A stretch of DNA of 64,000 nucleotides from contig OY294069.1 of NCBI GenBank assembly GCA_958510875.1, positions 160,083,111 through 160,147,110 of the forward strand. The letters run 5' to 3'. Every line of letters begins with the position of its first letter. Position 1 is the first letter of the stretch. The notes under the pieces were generated by a model. It had not been told where the DNA came from. It saw only the letters and a program-made list of their open reading frames with translations, and made no database searches. Below, piece after piece: positions 34,231 through 44,519 of this stretch. The DNA comes from Endomychus coccineus (lineage: Eukaryota > Arthropoda > Insecta > Coleoptera > Endomychidae). The translations under genes were made by a program, and so were the position numbers.

Positions 34231-34981
34231 ATGAAATGTTCCGTGTTAGGTACCGGAACCGCGATAAGAGCGCCGCGCGCGGAATGGAAGTCTACTAAAT
34301 GATGCTTTGGAGGGAAATTCGAATCAAGTTACACAGCACATAACTGCAAATTTTGTTTTCTAACAATTAAAGTAGGAAATGAAAGTCGATTGTTTTTACC
34401 AATAGTTCTTATTCAACAACGAGAGTTAAAACAGAAATATATAAAATATACATATAAATACAATTAAACATCACAAACAATAGAAATGACTTAAAACGCT
34501 GACTGCCAAGGTAATTTTCAGGATTTCGGTGTGAAATTATTCTTAAAAATAGAGACTCGAGTCCTTAATGGTTTACCCTCTTTGTTCATAGCTGCATTTA
34601 AGCTATCAAATAAATTATCCCAAAAACAAAAAAATTCTGCAGTTTCACTGGCTCTTCTCTCCATTTTAACTGTTCCATTTGAACCAACTTGTTCTGCAAT
34701 TTGAAGATTTAGATATACACTCATTTTATATAATCTGACACAAATTAAACTTACCATTAATTGCCATAAGGTTAATAGTCGATGCAACAGTTCTACTCAA
34801 AACTTGAGCACATATGGCTACTATTGAACAACAATAATAATCGCATGCGCATTATAATTTCTATTAATTTCGGACGCTTGACGCGCCCTCCCGTGTTTTG
34901 AAAGTGAAATATTTTCGCCGGCCATGACAGTTTTGGTTCCTACCATGAGACATTTCATTCTACGGTATTAGAGTTATCTAT
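34207..34981 (-). mobile_element. Non-autonomous P-element-like transposon
   Basis: Inverted ends (left TAGATAACTCTACTACCGTA; right, reversed, TAGATAACTCTAATACCGTA) continue inward through GAATGAAATGT for about 50 bp. The only coding remnant, on the minus strand, resembles the region of P-element/THAP-type transposases around TAEFF..LFDSLN. The element is short (about 775 bp) and lacks the THAP finger and the catalytic residues. Confidence 0.6.
34518..34787 (-). pseudogene. P-element-like transposase fragment
   Basis: The frame contains SVYLNLQIAEQV, then ETAEFFCFWDNLFDSLN and KEGKPLR. In P-element and THAP9-type proteins a comparable block (S..TA.F....D.LFD.LN followed by a P-L-R motif) lies in the C-terminal half of the transposase. 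No THAP zinc finger or GTP-binding region is present. The first part of the frame is probably not native coding sequence. Family placement is by motif recall, moderate. Confidence 0.5.
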
Positions 34982-34990
34982 GCCAGATAC

Positions 34991-35604
34991 GCATAGGCGT
35001 AGGGAGGTTTGTGCGTGCCCAGGGGCAACTATCATAATTGCGCCCCCCCCCCAAATGTATTTAATGAAAGAAACAAGCGAACACAGTTTTTAATGGTTTT
35101 AAGTACCTTTCTTTTAAACTTACATATATTCGATGAACAATAAATCTAGATATGTATTTCACGCGCTTTCATTGATGCAAACGTATCTATTATGCGTGAT
35201 GCATCAATCGATTCGAGAGTCTCTTTCTCTATACTCAACAGAGCTAAGTCCGACAATCTTTGTTGCTCCATTGATGTCCGCAGATAAGTTGATATTAACT
35301 TTAACTTGCTGAAGCATCGCTCACAACTTGCAATAGATACGGAGACACTTAGCAAGATCTGTAACGCAACTCTTAAATTCGGAAAAACATCTTTACCGTA
35401 CTGTATAAGAAATCGGAGTAGTTCGATGGGGGTATCGATGACATTGCATTGCTGTTCAGACAGCTGTGTGCCCTAAATTATTATCGTGAATTTCTTTTCC
35501 GTGAAATTTTTTTCTGACAGATTTTTATAAACTTAGACATTTCCAAATTTGGCGCCCCCCTGGATCCGGCGCCCGGGGCACTTGCTCCCCTCGCTACGCC
35601 TCTG
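34991..35604 (-). mobile_element. Short, internally deleted hAT element
   Basis: Ends GCATAGGCGTAGGGAGG (34991) and, reversed, CAGAGGCGTAGCGAGG (from 35604) are hAT-like. Flanking octamers CCAGATAC (34983-34990) and CCAGATAG (35605-35612) match at 7 of 8. The subterminal zones are unusually C/G-rich (a CCCCCCCCCC run at 35043; CCCCCCTGG near 35556). Only the C-terminal end of the transposase remains. Confidence 0.8.
35146..35355 (-). pseudogene. hAT C-terminal dimerisation domain fragment
   Basis: The protein includes SIASCERCFSKLKLI, then STYLRTSMEQQRLSDLALLS and SIEKETLE. This is the conserved hAT C-terminal block (S.A..ER.FS.LK....LR..M...RL), containing the last catalytic Glu. It is close in style to ZMYM1-like transposases such as the one at 21.2-21.7 kb (SVERSFSTLKRIKTYMRNTM). 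Everything upstream is deleted. The last codon lies about 150 bp from the element's left end, as in full-length members. Confidence 0.8.
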
Positions 35605-35612
35605 CCAGATAG

Positions 35613-36976
35613 AACCGATTGTCAACAGATATCAACCTGGAGAAAGAGGAAGAAGCCATAAGAGAGGGATTCTAGTGAGAATGGTTTGGTATAGAAGCAG
35701 GTGACATAAAGTCAAACAGCCTGAAATCCATTGGACGGGGAGCTTATTATCGTGTACAGTTATTGCTACGAATGGAACATCATATATTCTGAAACATAAA
35801 GATTATGATTCGATTTATGATATTAGTCCATTTACTCGTATCGTTCACTGAATTACTTTTATTGTGCAACATTGAATCAGAAGCTTGCTGGCTAAATAAT
35901 TCAGAGCCACGCGTTGCTTGACGACCTTTTTATTGTTTTATAAACGTAAAGCTGGCCCGTTGTTATGTGAGAGCTTATTTTATTCATAACCCACGAAACC
36001 ACAATAAAATCTGAAAACGTGAAAACTATCCCGTAGCACGTGTAATCGGCCCAAAGCGAACTTACTTACACTAACAGTTAGATATCGTTTGAATTTATCG
36101 TGGAAAAGAGAAAACGGAAATTGACGTTTGTGTCATATTCTTCCGAAGAACGAGCAACATGATAAATACATTTCGATAACTACAAAGCATCCTTTGTAAG
36201 AAATTGGTCAATTCTTTTTCCGATAAAAGCATTTCACGAGGCATTTACATACGTTCAATATTATGATTGTCCTACTAAGCAGTTTATATAATAATTGTTC
36301 CACACAACCCGCTAAACATTTTAAAAGGTTTCCGCAGAGAAATCAATAATCTCTAATGAATCACAACAAACCTTCCGAGAATTGAATAGAACTCGGACTC
36401 AGATGAGACCACATAGAACAGTTAGATTTGTCACTATAATATATTATTCTAATTCTCTTGAATCGCATTATATGACACGAGGTATGTTTTCGTTTAGCGA
36501 TCAAACGCTCAATACGATCCACCTGAAATTTTGGCAGAATCTAGATATGATGCTTGCAATTAACTGACATCAAAATTCAAAGTTGTACCTTGAGCCCTTT
36601 TCGAGTTTTTGAGCGAGCGGTTCTTCGAAATACTCGACGTTATTTTTTCAGTTTTACGCGCCTTTCTGTGCGCTAACTATCTGGCCGATTGTAGAGAGAA
36701 ATAGTGGCGATTTGTACATGTACCGGAGCGACCTCTAAAAAGCCCGGGCGGCCGATGAGAGAACTAATTTTGACAGATGTCTGGACTTTGTATGCCAAAG
36801 CCGCTTTCTTTTTATGACATTAATTTTATCAAAGATAGTCACCATTTTGAATTCGACAAATACAGAAAACTCACTTATCATCCTTCAGTAATCAATAAAT
36901 TCCATAATTTGTTTTCTAAATTTGCAATACAAGCAGTTTATGATATAAGAACAAGCTAAAAAACTGTTATCTCCAG
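35613..36976. other. Gene-free stretch, nothing recognised
   Basis: Short frames at 36382-36567 and 36777-36959 have no recognisable motifs. The latter ends close to the PLE palindrome and might be PLE-derived, but I cannot show it. Confidence 0.4.
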
Positions 36977-36984
36977 CTGACCTG

Positions 36985-37160
36985 TATTCAAAATATGTTC
37001 GACTACCGCTAATTTTTCACCATTATTTTTCTTCATATGGGCAAAATGTTCCTTTATGACGAGTTAAAATGTTCCTTATAGTTTGACCCATATAGCGTTT
37101 TGAACACGACTCACAATTGATTTTGTAAATCCCGGATTTGTCGAAATCGGAAACTTTATC
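36985..37160 (-). pseudogene. PLE GIY-YIG endonuclease segment
   Basis: On the minus strand the frame reads SGIYKINCESCSKRYMGQTI, then RNILTRHKGTFCPYEEK. This gives the GIY and (Y)xG halves of the nuclease motif with the CxxC insertion typical of Penelope-group proteins. A stop follows shortly. The mirror copy on the plus strand (37175-37400) has lost the start of the motif (ISSNPGFTKSIVSR) but keeps VEHILNTGHTIS. Confidence 0.8.
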
Positions 37161-37544
37161 AAAGGTGTTGCCTAAAATAAGGTTTCCGATTTCGAGTAAT
37201 CCGGGATTTACAAAATCAATTGTGAGTCGTGTTCAAAACGCTATACGGGTCAAACTGTAAGGAATATTTTAACTCGTCATAAAGGAACATTTTGCCTATA
37301 TAAAGAAAAATAATGGTGAAAAATTAGCGGTAGTCGAACATATTTTGAATACAGGTCACACCATTTCTCAAGATAGTTTATCACTTTTAAAACACAGTAC
37401 AAATATCTAGGTAATTCGGAAGGGAAATGAATAAACGAGAAGTAATTTATTAAATTCCGAATTATCTCCAGCTGAGGGTAACCCCTTGTTTACATTGTTA
37501 TCCCCAAATATTATTTGAACAGGCATATTTTGATTTATAATTTA

Positions 37545-37598
37545 GTTTACTCTGATGATGGTTACTTGGTAGCCGAAAGGTACTCAGTACTTAAACAG
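37545..37598 (+). ncRNA. Hammerhead-like motif 3' of PLE coding remnant
   Basis: CUGAUGA (37552-37558) is followed by the stem-loop GGUUAC-UUG-GUAGCC, then GAAA and a second stem-loop (AGGUAC-UCA-GUACUU). These are the invariant core boxes and stems II and III of a hammerhead. Stem I is not supported beyond one pair, so self-cleavage is uncertain. A related motif is at 56588-56629. Confidence 0.45.
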
Positions 37599-37621
37599 TA
37601 TTTTTAGTGGATAAGAGTGAT

Positions 37622-37910
37622 TATTTGTTATTTATAGTACCTACTCACGATTTCTACTGGCACAAACACTACTTGTATATTAATTGTATATTATTAAAAC
37701 AGTAGGTTTCCAAAACCCCAGAAACACTATAAATATGATTGCAATATTTCAACAAATGTGATAATTATTGATTTTAAAATTCTAAAATACAATGAAAACC
37801 TTGTTGATGCATCAATTTTGCCACCATAGGCATCCAAGTAATATTTTCACGTTTACAAAAAAAATAATAATATGATACTTTACGAACTGCATTATGAATG
37901 GCAATTTCAA
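37622..37910. other. Short gene-free stretch
   Basis: Nothing recognised between the PLE fragments and the MULE pseudogene. Confidence 0.4.
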
Positions 37911-37914
37911 AATC

Positions 37915-38642
37915 AACCACTACAACACTTTCTCAGGAATAAAACTAAAAAAGTTTCTTCTGATTTGTTTTTTAGTAAACTAAACACTAGCGGTATATAG
38001 TGTCCATTTATGTAACCATGTATGGTAAATAGTTGTGTGAAAAATTTTGCGTAGTGTTGGATGTGCCATCCATGTATATAAAACTCGACATAAAAATTTC
38101 ATATTTGTTTGGCAGTTAAAAATTACAATTTCAATTCGGAAATCTTTATCCAGAACAAAATTTTCCTCTCTTAACGTTTTGTACGAATGTTCTTGCAGAT
38201 AACGGTGGACTTCGTTGGCAGAGCGAGCCAAAGATGGCAATGTTTTGAAACCTCTATAGTACATATTCTTTGACACATTTTACGTCCCGGGAAGTCAATT
38301 TTTCTAGGAAAAATCTGAGGGATAACCATTTAAGCTAATTCTTTATGCAATATTTTAGTTGGTCTCTCTGTAGGTTCTTCTTCAGCTTTTCTTCTGCAGG
38401 CAACACTAAGAACTAAATCTAGCAATTTTTTCTTCAGGTTCGTGATTATGTTGATTTTTCAATGTTGTTACAACAAAACTACCCGATTCCCCAATGGTAT
38501 ACACATGAACCTCACATTTAGGCCGTTTGATGCACCTCCAGACAGTTTCATTAGTTGAAGATCAATGTTTAGAAAACTTATAATTTTCGTACACTATTTG
38601 GGTGTTTCCGCGTTCACTAATAATTTCTTTCACAAACGACAT
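37915..38642 (-). pseudogene. FLYWCH zinc finger plus MULE transposase-domain gene, decayed
   Basis: The ATG at 38642 opens MSFVKEIISERGNTQIVYEN, then YKF, WRCIKR and KCEVHVY, ending QHNHEP. That is a FLYWCH-type zinc finger (about 80 residues) with one in-frame stop after the first third. After frame breaks come SLARSANEVHRYLQEH and EENFVLDKD..IEIVIFN, then HGWHIQHYAKFFTQLFTIHG and HYIPLVFSLL. Together these match the start of a MULE transposase domain (normally a DGTF box, then QLYTIHG and PLVYALL). The catalytic D of the DGTF box is replaced here (HGWH). FLYWCH-MULE genes are common multicopy insect elements; this one is dead. Confidence 0.75.
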
Positions 38643-38649
38643 TTTATAT

Positions 38650-40500
38650 TTTGAAAAGAATGTTAACTATCACTTGTTAGCACATACAACACGAAAAATA
38701 TAATGATTATAAGTTTAGAAACAAGCCCCTGTCTAGTCTTAATAAGCAATAAATATTCAATTGGCTGTAATGATCAACATCCGCCCATCCTTTCTGTTCT
38801 TACCAAAGAAAGCTCTGGGTGACGAGTTTCAGGCACCCTTAAAATTTACCTGAGACCTTGGCCGGTCCCTGTAATCAAATTGTGACGAATATCATGCCGT
38901 CCAAAATTATGTTGTATATTAGGATTCTTATTTAAATTAAATTAATAGTACCAAAACAAAATACATTTTGGTAATAAATTCACTTATTAAATCACGAAAA
39001 GTAGGTGGATGGCAAAATGAAGTATTTTTCATGAAATTCTTAATTTATTTCGAGAGTTAATCGATAATTAAAATAAAACGGATCCAATACGTGAAACATT
39101 TAGATGAAGATATAGAAAACATCTTATAGTTTCAACTATAATTATTATACCAATATTAATTTTCATATGCTGATGTTAAAGTAAGCGTTAATATCGAGGT
39201 TTATATTTATGGAAACTCGATTATCAAAATATAGACATATTTGCTATTCTAAGAGACATTTATTCACGAGGATCGCTGTTTTGCACTGGAAACCAATGTT
39301 ACACAACAATTGCAGTCAATGCAGCATTTAAATAAATTGGATTCATATAATTCTTCTTGTAAAGTCTGCAGCGTTATCGGTTTATCTATGAAACAAATAA
39401 AACATTCATCAAACACCGGTAATGACGATGTTGCTTTGCTAGCTTAATGTTGTTATCAGGTGAATTGTCAAAATCAGGGACTATGTATTGTCAATTTTTA
39501 AAGCCATTTGCCAAATTTCAAATTCATACACCAATAGGAACGGCACAATCGTCTCCACATACTCACACACAGACATCGTCTCAATCGATCTGAAAAGGAA
39601 ATTACCGTGAAAATACCAAAAAAAATTGTTCATTCCGATTGCAATAGGTACTCCCTTTATAATACGTATAGTGAGGGAAGTAAAATATCATACATTCTTA
39701 TCCGATTTTCATTTGTTTCCAACTTGTAATAAATATTCCTAATTTGCGGTTAAATTCGAGTTAATACGTCTCAATGATATTATTTAATTATGCTGTGTAT
39801 ATTTTGGGTAGTGCTTTCCCTCTAGGTTCCCGCATTGGATTTAAAGTTAATCTGTTAATACATTACCCTTGGTTATAATTTGCGAGGGAATTTGTAATAC
39901 AACTGCGGCTATACTTTGCGGATGGCTTGTTTATGGGATCCATATTAGGGCGTTTCTTTTGGTTTCGTACTTAACATGATCCCAGATATAAGCTATGATA
40001 AACCCCTCCGGTCAACGGGCTGAAAAATTGAGATAGTTCGGATGGAATCAGATTGAAACAAAGGGTAATCCCCCTAGGATTTCATGATCGCGACATACTT
40101 GTGTACAGAAAGGCTGCTTGTCACATTCCGTTCCTACAGGTATTTTCTTTGTGTGGTCATTGTTGTTTAGACGGTGACGATATCTATAGGTCTTCGATCG
40201 AAGATGCACAGTCTGCTGGTGTATCGTGTGGTTTTTATGCAAGTCGTCCCAAAGGTCGTATGCTTTCCAGCCGACCGTTGTTTTACAGTTCATTCTTACG
40301 TACAAGAATGGGTAAATGACATCACATGGCATGCCTGGCCGATGACGTCAGCCATGTAAGATATAAATCCTCGTGTGATAGTTTTCGGTTCGGTTATGAG
40401 TTGAATTACTGGATCAAATTTTGTTTTCATAGGAAAAGATGTTTACTACATTATAAAAATATCTTGCTGGATTTTACCGGAGTTCTAAAGATTTTATGAG
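38650..40500. other. Gene-free stretch, nothing recognised
   Basis: Overlapping frames at 40048-40332 on both strands show no family motif. A TATA-like TATAAAT (near 40361) has no supported gene behind it. Confidence 0.4.
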
Positions 40501-41252
40501 GTATTGTCTCGCTTTTAAATTATATATATATTATTAAGAAAAGGTCTTTTTTGCTTATTATTTTTAATTAATTTGATTCTTTCAATGTTTTGAATTCTAA
40601 AAGCTAGCTTTCTTATTGTATTTTATTTATTTTTGAATCTTATGTTTGTTTTGAATTGAATAATGAACTTTTACCTTTTTATTTTTATATGGAATTATAT
40701 ATGGAATTAAACACAATGTTCTTTGAATGTTAAAAAACGTTTAATATTTAAATCTCTTTAACTCTAATATATCTCGGGTATCAATTTTTTACAATGTTAT
40801 GTTCAAATAGATCTATGATCTAACCTCAAAATTATTTACTGTTTATTTTTGTTTACCAAGTTATAATCTACAATCTTGTATTGTCTCGCTTTTAAATTAT
40901 ATATATATTATTAAGAAAAGGTCTTTTTAGCTTATTATTTTTAATTAATTTGATTCTTTCAATGTTTTGAATTCTAAAAGCTAGCTTTCTTATTGTATTT
41001 TATTTATTTTTGAATCTTATGTTTGTTTTGAATTGAATAATGAACTTTTACCTTTTTATTTTTATATGGAATTCTATATGGAATTAAACACAATGTTCTT
41101 TGAATCTTAAAAAACTTTTAATATTTAAATCTCTTTAACTCTAATATATCTCGGGTATCAATTTTTTACAATGTTATGTTCAAATAGATCTATGATCTAA
41201 CCTCAAAATTATTTACTGTTTATTTTTGTTTACCAAGTTATAATCTACAATC
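40501..41252. repeat. Tandem duplication, two copies of a ~377 bp unit
   Basis: GTATTGTCTCGCTTTTAAAT begins at 40501 and again at 40878. The copies are nearly identical for their whole length (about 375 bp), ending at TTATAATCTACAATCTT. Few differences are seen, pointing to a recent duplication or an assembly artefact. No coding capacity. Confidence 0.9.
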
Positions 41253-41254
41253 TT

Positions 41255-42700
41255 TCTTTCAGATTTACAGACAGATAATAATACAATGGAGAAATAATAA
41301 ATAAACTTACGTTTAGTTTATATCCAATAATATGTTTTAAAATGTGGCAATGTTCAATTGGCTTGATCTTCTTATTAATTTGATAATTCACTTTCACCGT
41401 ACACAATTTCTCTGCTATACACAATAAACACAGGTAAACTATGGTTACTTCTTTTGAAATCAGGAACTGTTGAAAATTGTTAACTTAGTTTTATTCTTTT
41501 TATTAAAGATACAAAACTCTTTAATGATGTTTGGAACTTTATCGAAGGCTGGCTATCGTTCGATGTTACTTATGAATTGTAGGTTATTGTAACCTTTAAA
41601 CTTTGTTCGGAGACTTGGAACACTACTTGACTTGTAGAAATTATTTATTTGCTTCGGTTACTTTCAACCTTACGAAGGTACTGGAACACTTGGGTTCACC
41701 GATGTTTATCCAATAAACTAAGGTTATGGAAACTTTATGAGTTGCTTGAGTACCTTGACTCTTCAGATGTTGATGGCTAACTAACTTGGCTTGTCTTCAG
41801 ATGCCTTTTATAGGCCTTCAAAACCGACGCTACTTGATGTCATATTCAACCTATGAGGTGCTTTCTTTACCTATTTACATGCTTCGATGATTGTTGCAAA
41901 CTGACATAAGTATTACATTGTTACACTCGTCTGACGTTTATAAAATCGCCTCGACCAACCAGAATTTAGTATTCTATAAAATTTGAATTATTGGAGATTT
42001 TCAACTTATTTTAAATGATGATGATTCCTTCTTTTTAAATTAATATTGCCTACATTTTTCCACACACTTTGGTATAAGATAACCTATGATTAGGTTATTA
42101 TTAATATGATTATTCCAATAATTATTATAAATTTGACAGTTGTCATTCTTAAAAACTAATACATAATATAATATATCAATAACATTTCTTTAACATTATA
42201 TAACTCAAATTTACTAATCCTAACTTATATCTATAACATTTTTCAATAGTTTGTGCTGTCTCATGATAGTTTTTGTAATCATTTTAATTATGATTTCTGC
42301 CTTCGTAACACTGTACGTTTATTCACTTTCCCTGAAGTTCTTGTTTTACACTTTTATTCTAATTACATTGTTGTTTATTATGTTTTACATTGTTTATTAT
42401 ATTATACTAACTATTATTTAACTTTTAATATTGTTTTTAATTCCATATAATATCTTTTTATTAATCTTTTCTGATTTTCAATGTTCGGTAAGTTCTAATT
42501 TTTATCATTTTTATTGTTTAGGAAATGAAATCATAACAATATATATAGCTTGTTCACCTCGAGAAGACAATTATTTGTAATTGAAATATTAACGGTGATG
42601 AAATTGTATAAATAGAGCAATCTGTTGCAGTTATTTGTCATCTTAGATAAATAACGTTGTAGGAATTATTCACGTTATCCACTAATGAAACGTTGATTGA
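41255..42700. other. Gene-free stretch, nothing recognised
   Basis: No supported feature; AT-rich with scattered short homopolymer runs. Confidence 0.4.
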
Positions 42701-42706
42701 AAGACT

Positions 42707-42890
42707 TTGGATGGTTTGGGTAATTACTTGTTTAAAATTCAAATCTTAGGTTTGAATAAAAAAAAATTATATTTGTTAGTTAAATTACATAAAATAGATT
42801 TTCCCATAAGACCTGTGGTCAGTTACTACGACGCTCCGTTTACGAATTTATCAAAAAAATTACTACAAATCTTAAAAGAATATCGTTAAG
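42707..42890 (+). pseudogene. PLE reverse transcriptase scrap
   Basis: The 60-codon frame contains LYLLVKLHKIDFPIRPVVS, then YDAPFTNLSKKLL. This corresponds to the Penelope RT motif 'YGLPKxHK..PLRPVVS...PTY.LSKFL'. No catalytic YxDD follows. An isolated fragment. Confidence 0.7.
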
Positions 42891-42891
42891 G

Positions 42892-44095
42892 GTATCCCCG
42901 ATTAAGATGGTCAAAATACCCCCCTCCGCAAGAGTTATTACCTGTTTTGAACGTCAAATAAACATGTTTCCTGGCTTGGTATGGTCGATACCACCTCCCG
43001 CCACCCCCGCGGGCCCCCTGGAGAAAAACTTTTTTTTTCTCATCGTCACGTATATGCAAAATTGTATCCCTCGTGCAAAAGTATGGGTATCAATGGTCAC
43101 TTTCAGCACAAATTTTTTGCCCCCATCTAGGTCCATCTAAGGCTCCAAAAACGTGTTTAAAACTTTAAAATCGATTTTTACAGCACCAAACCAAGTGGTA
43201 CACCAAAGTTCGATTCACCATCGTATGCCTGAGTAAAAAACCTACAAAAAACTATAGTACATGATTTAGATAGGAGTGGTGGTTCACATGCAAAAAGCGA
43301 TTTTTTATGTTTTTTAAGGTTTTTTACTTTTTTATGTAAATAAAGGTATATATGAATCCAAAGTTGTTACTTATATCAGCCAGGGATGATGCACCTCTGA
43401 TATATAAACATTTTGATATTTTGTTTGCTTTTTTACTTGCAAAATTCACTAATTTATTGGATTTCTAACCAGAATTATTTCATGTTTTTCCTTATCAGTA
43501 CAACCCTGTATAATTGTCTGAGTTTAGTGTGTGTGAAAAAAGGTTTTATCCGAAATCCAAATTTGATGTTCAGTTTAATGGTAATCAGAGTTAGTGCAAC
43601 TTGTGAAAAACTAACTTACAGACTACCTGAAAAGTCGACGTTAAACAAGTATCCTAAAACTTGAACCGAAGATATATGTGACGCTTTAATGTTCATATCC
43701 AACATTGCTGTAATTTCTTCAGTTCATGTAAATAAATATTGGCTATTTACTCAGGCTGGCACAGTTACCCATCTCTTATATATCATTTCAAATGCTTATT
43801 TACTCGATACTATTGAGGTTTCATAATTTTTAACGATCATGCCTCGATTATGATGTTTCTTATGTATATTAATAGCATTCACCAAATTTATCGAGTTGCA
43901 GTATCTGCTGTAATATTTTTAACGGTGTTCTCCATTAGTAAGCTCCGTAAATCGTAGGGGAAGGATGGCTTGTTGAATCGTAAAATAATTGAGAAGATTT
44001 AAATCATGATTCTGATCAAGTGATTTTTAATTAAAAGAATATTTAGTCTTACAAAGATAAAAAAAAAAGTATGTATACGACTGAAACCAAAAAAT
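42892..44095. other. Gene-free stretch with a GC-rich patch
   Basis: The block 42980-43030 is distinctly GC-rich (CCACCTCCCGCCACCCCCGC) in an AT-rich setting and might be part of an unidentified repeat. No gene recognised. Confidence 0.4.
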
Positions 44096-44099
44096 GTAA

Positions 44100-44515
44100 C
44101 GTTCAAGTATCCACTTTCGAACCAGATGTTAAAGATTTATGAGGTAATAGAAAAATGTTGTCAGGCCTTATTAGAAATATTGCTATTTGAGCATTCTATC
44201 TAAAATATACTCTTAACATTATAAAGAGGCATGTAGAAACTTGCAAGGATTTTAATTAATTAAATTAGTATGAATCTGACTTATTGACTGAATGTCTGTT
44301 CTACGATTTACAGACTTGGAATCACGTTTTATGTGATCTTATATAATAATTAGATTCCTTAGTTAAAATATAAACATTTTTATAATCGAATTGATGGTTA
44401 TAATTAAAACAGTGTTTAGCAAGGGCGGTAGAATTTTCTAAGTTTTTGTTTCTTGTACTATACTTAAGGCGATACATTCTTTTACTGTCAGTTCGATTTG
44501 AATCCATAGCTCAAA
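44100..44515 (-). pseudogene. PLE C-terminal fragment
   Basis: On the minus strand the frame 44322-44507 reads DSNRTDSKRMYRLKYSTRNK, then ALAKHCFNYNHQFDYKNVYIL. This is the C-terminal half of the GIY-YIG nuclease domain of PLEs (R..Y..K..NS.LA.H..NF.H.). Downstream, 44100-44235 matches the 3' blocks at 28.63-28.74 and 29.88-30.0 kb. It supplies an uninterrupted version of the MITE target site. Confidence 0.75.
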
Positions 44516-44519
44516 ATAA

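Larger units (their letters stand above)
36979..37620. mobile_element. Head-to-head Penelope-like fragments forming a palindrome
   Basis: Arms 36979-37154 and 37181-37357 are near-perfect inverted copies around a 26 bp centre. Each arm encodes the same PLE GIY-YIG segment on opposite strands. The plus-strand copy continues to about 37600 through degraded C-terminal coding and a hammerhead-like motif (37552-37596). A 14 bp direct repeat (TTATCTCCAGCTGA) lies at 36967 and 37463. Confidence 0.85.

Noticed and set aside
36967..37476. 14 bp repeat taken as a definite PLE target duplication
   Set aside because: The right copy lies before the hammerhead-like motif, inside apparent PLE sequence, so it may be internal. 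Kept only as an open question.
40048..40359. Three overlapping frames on both strands
   Set aside because: Mutually exclusive frames with no family signature. Most likely chance openness.
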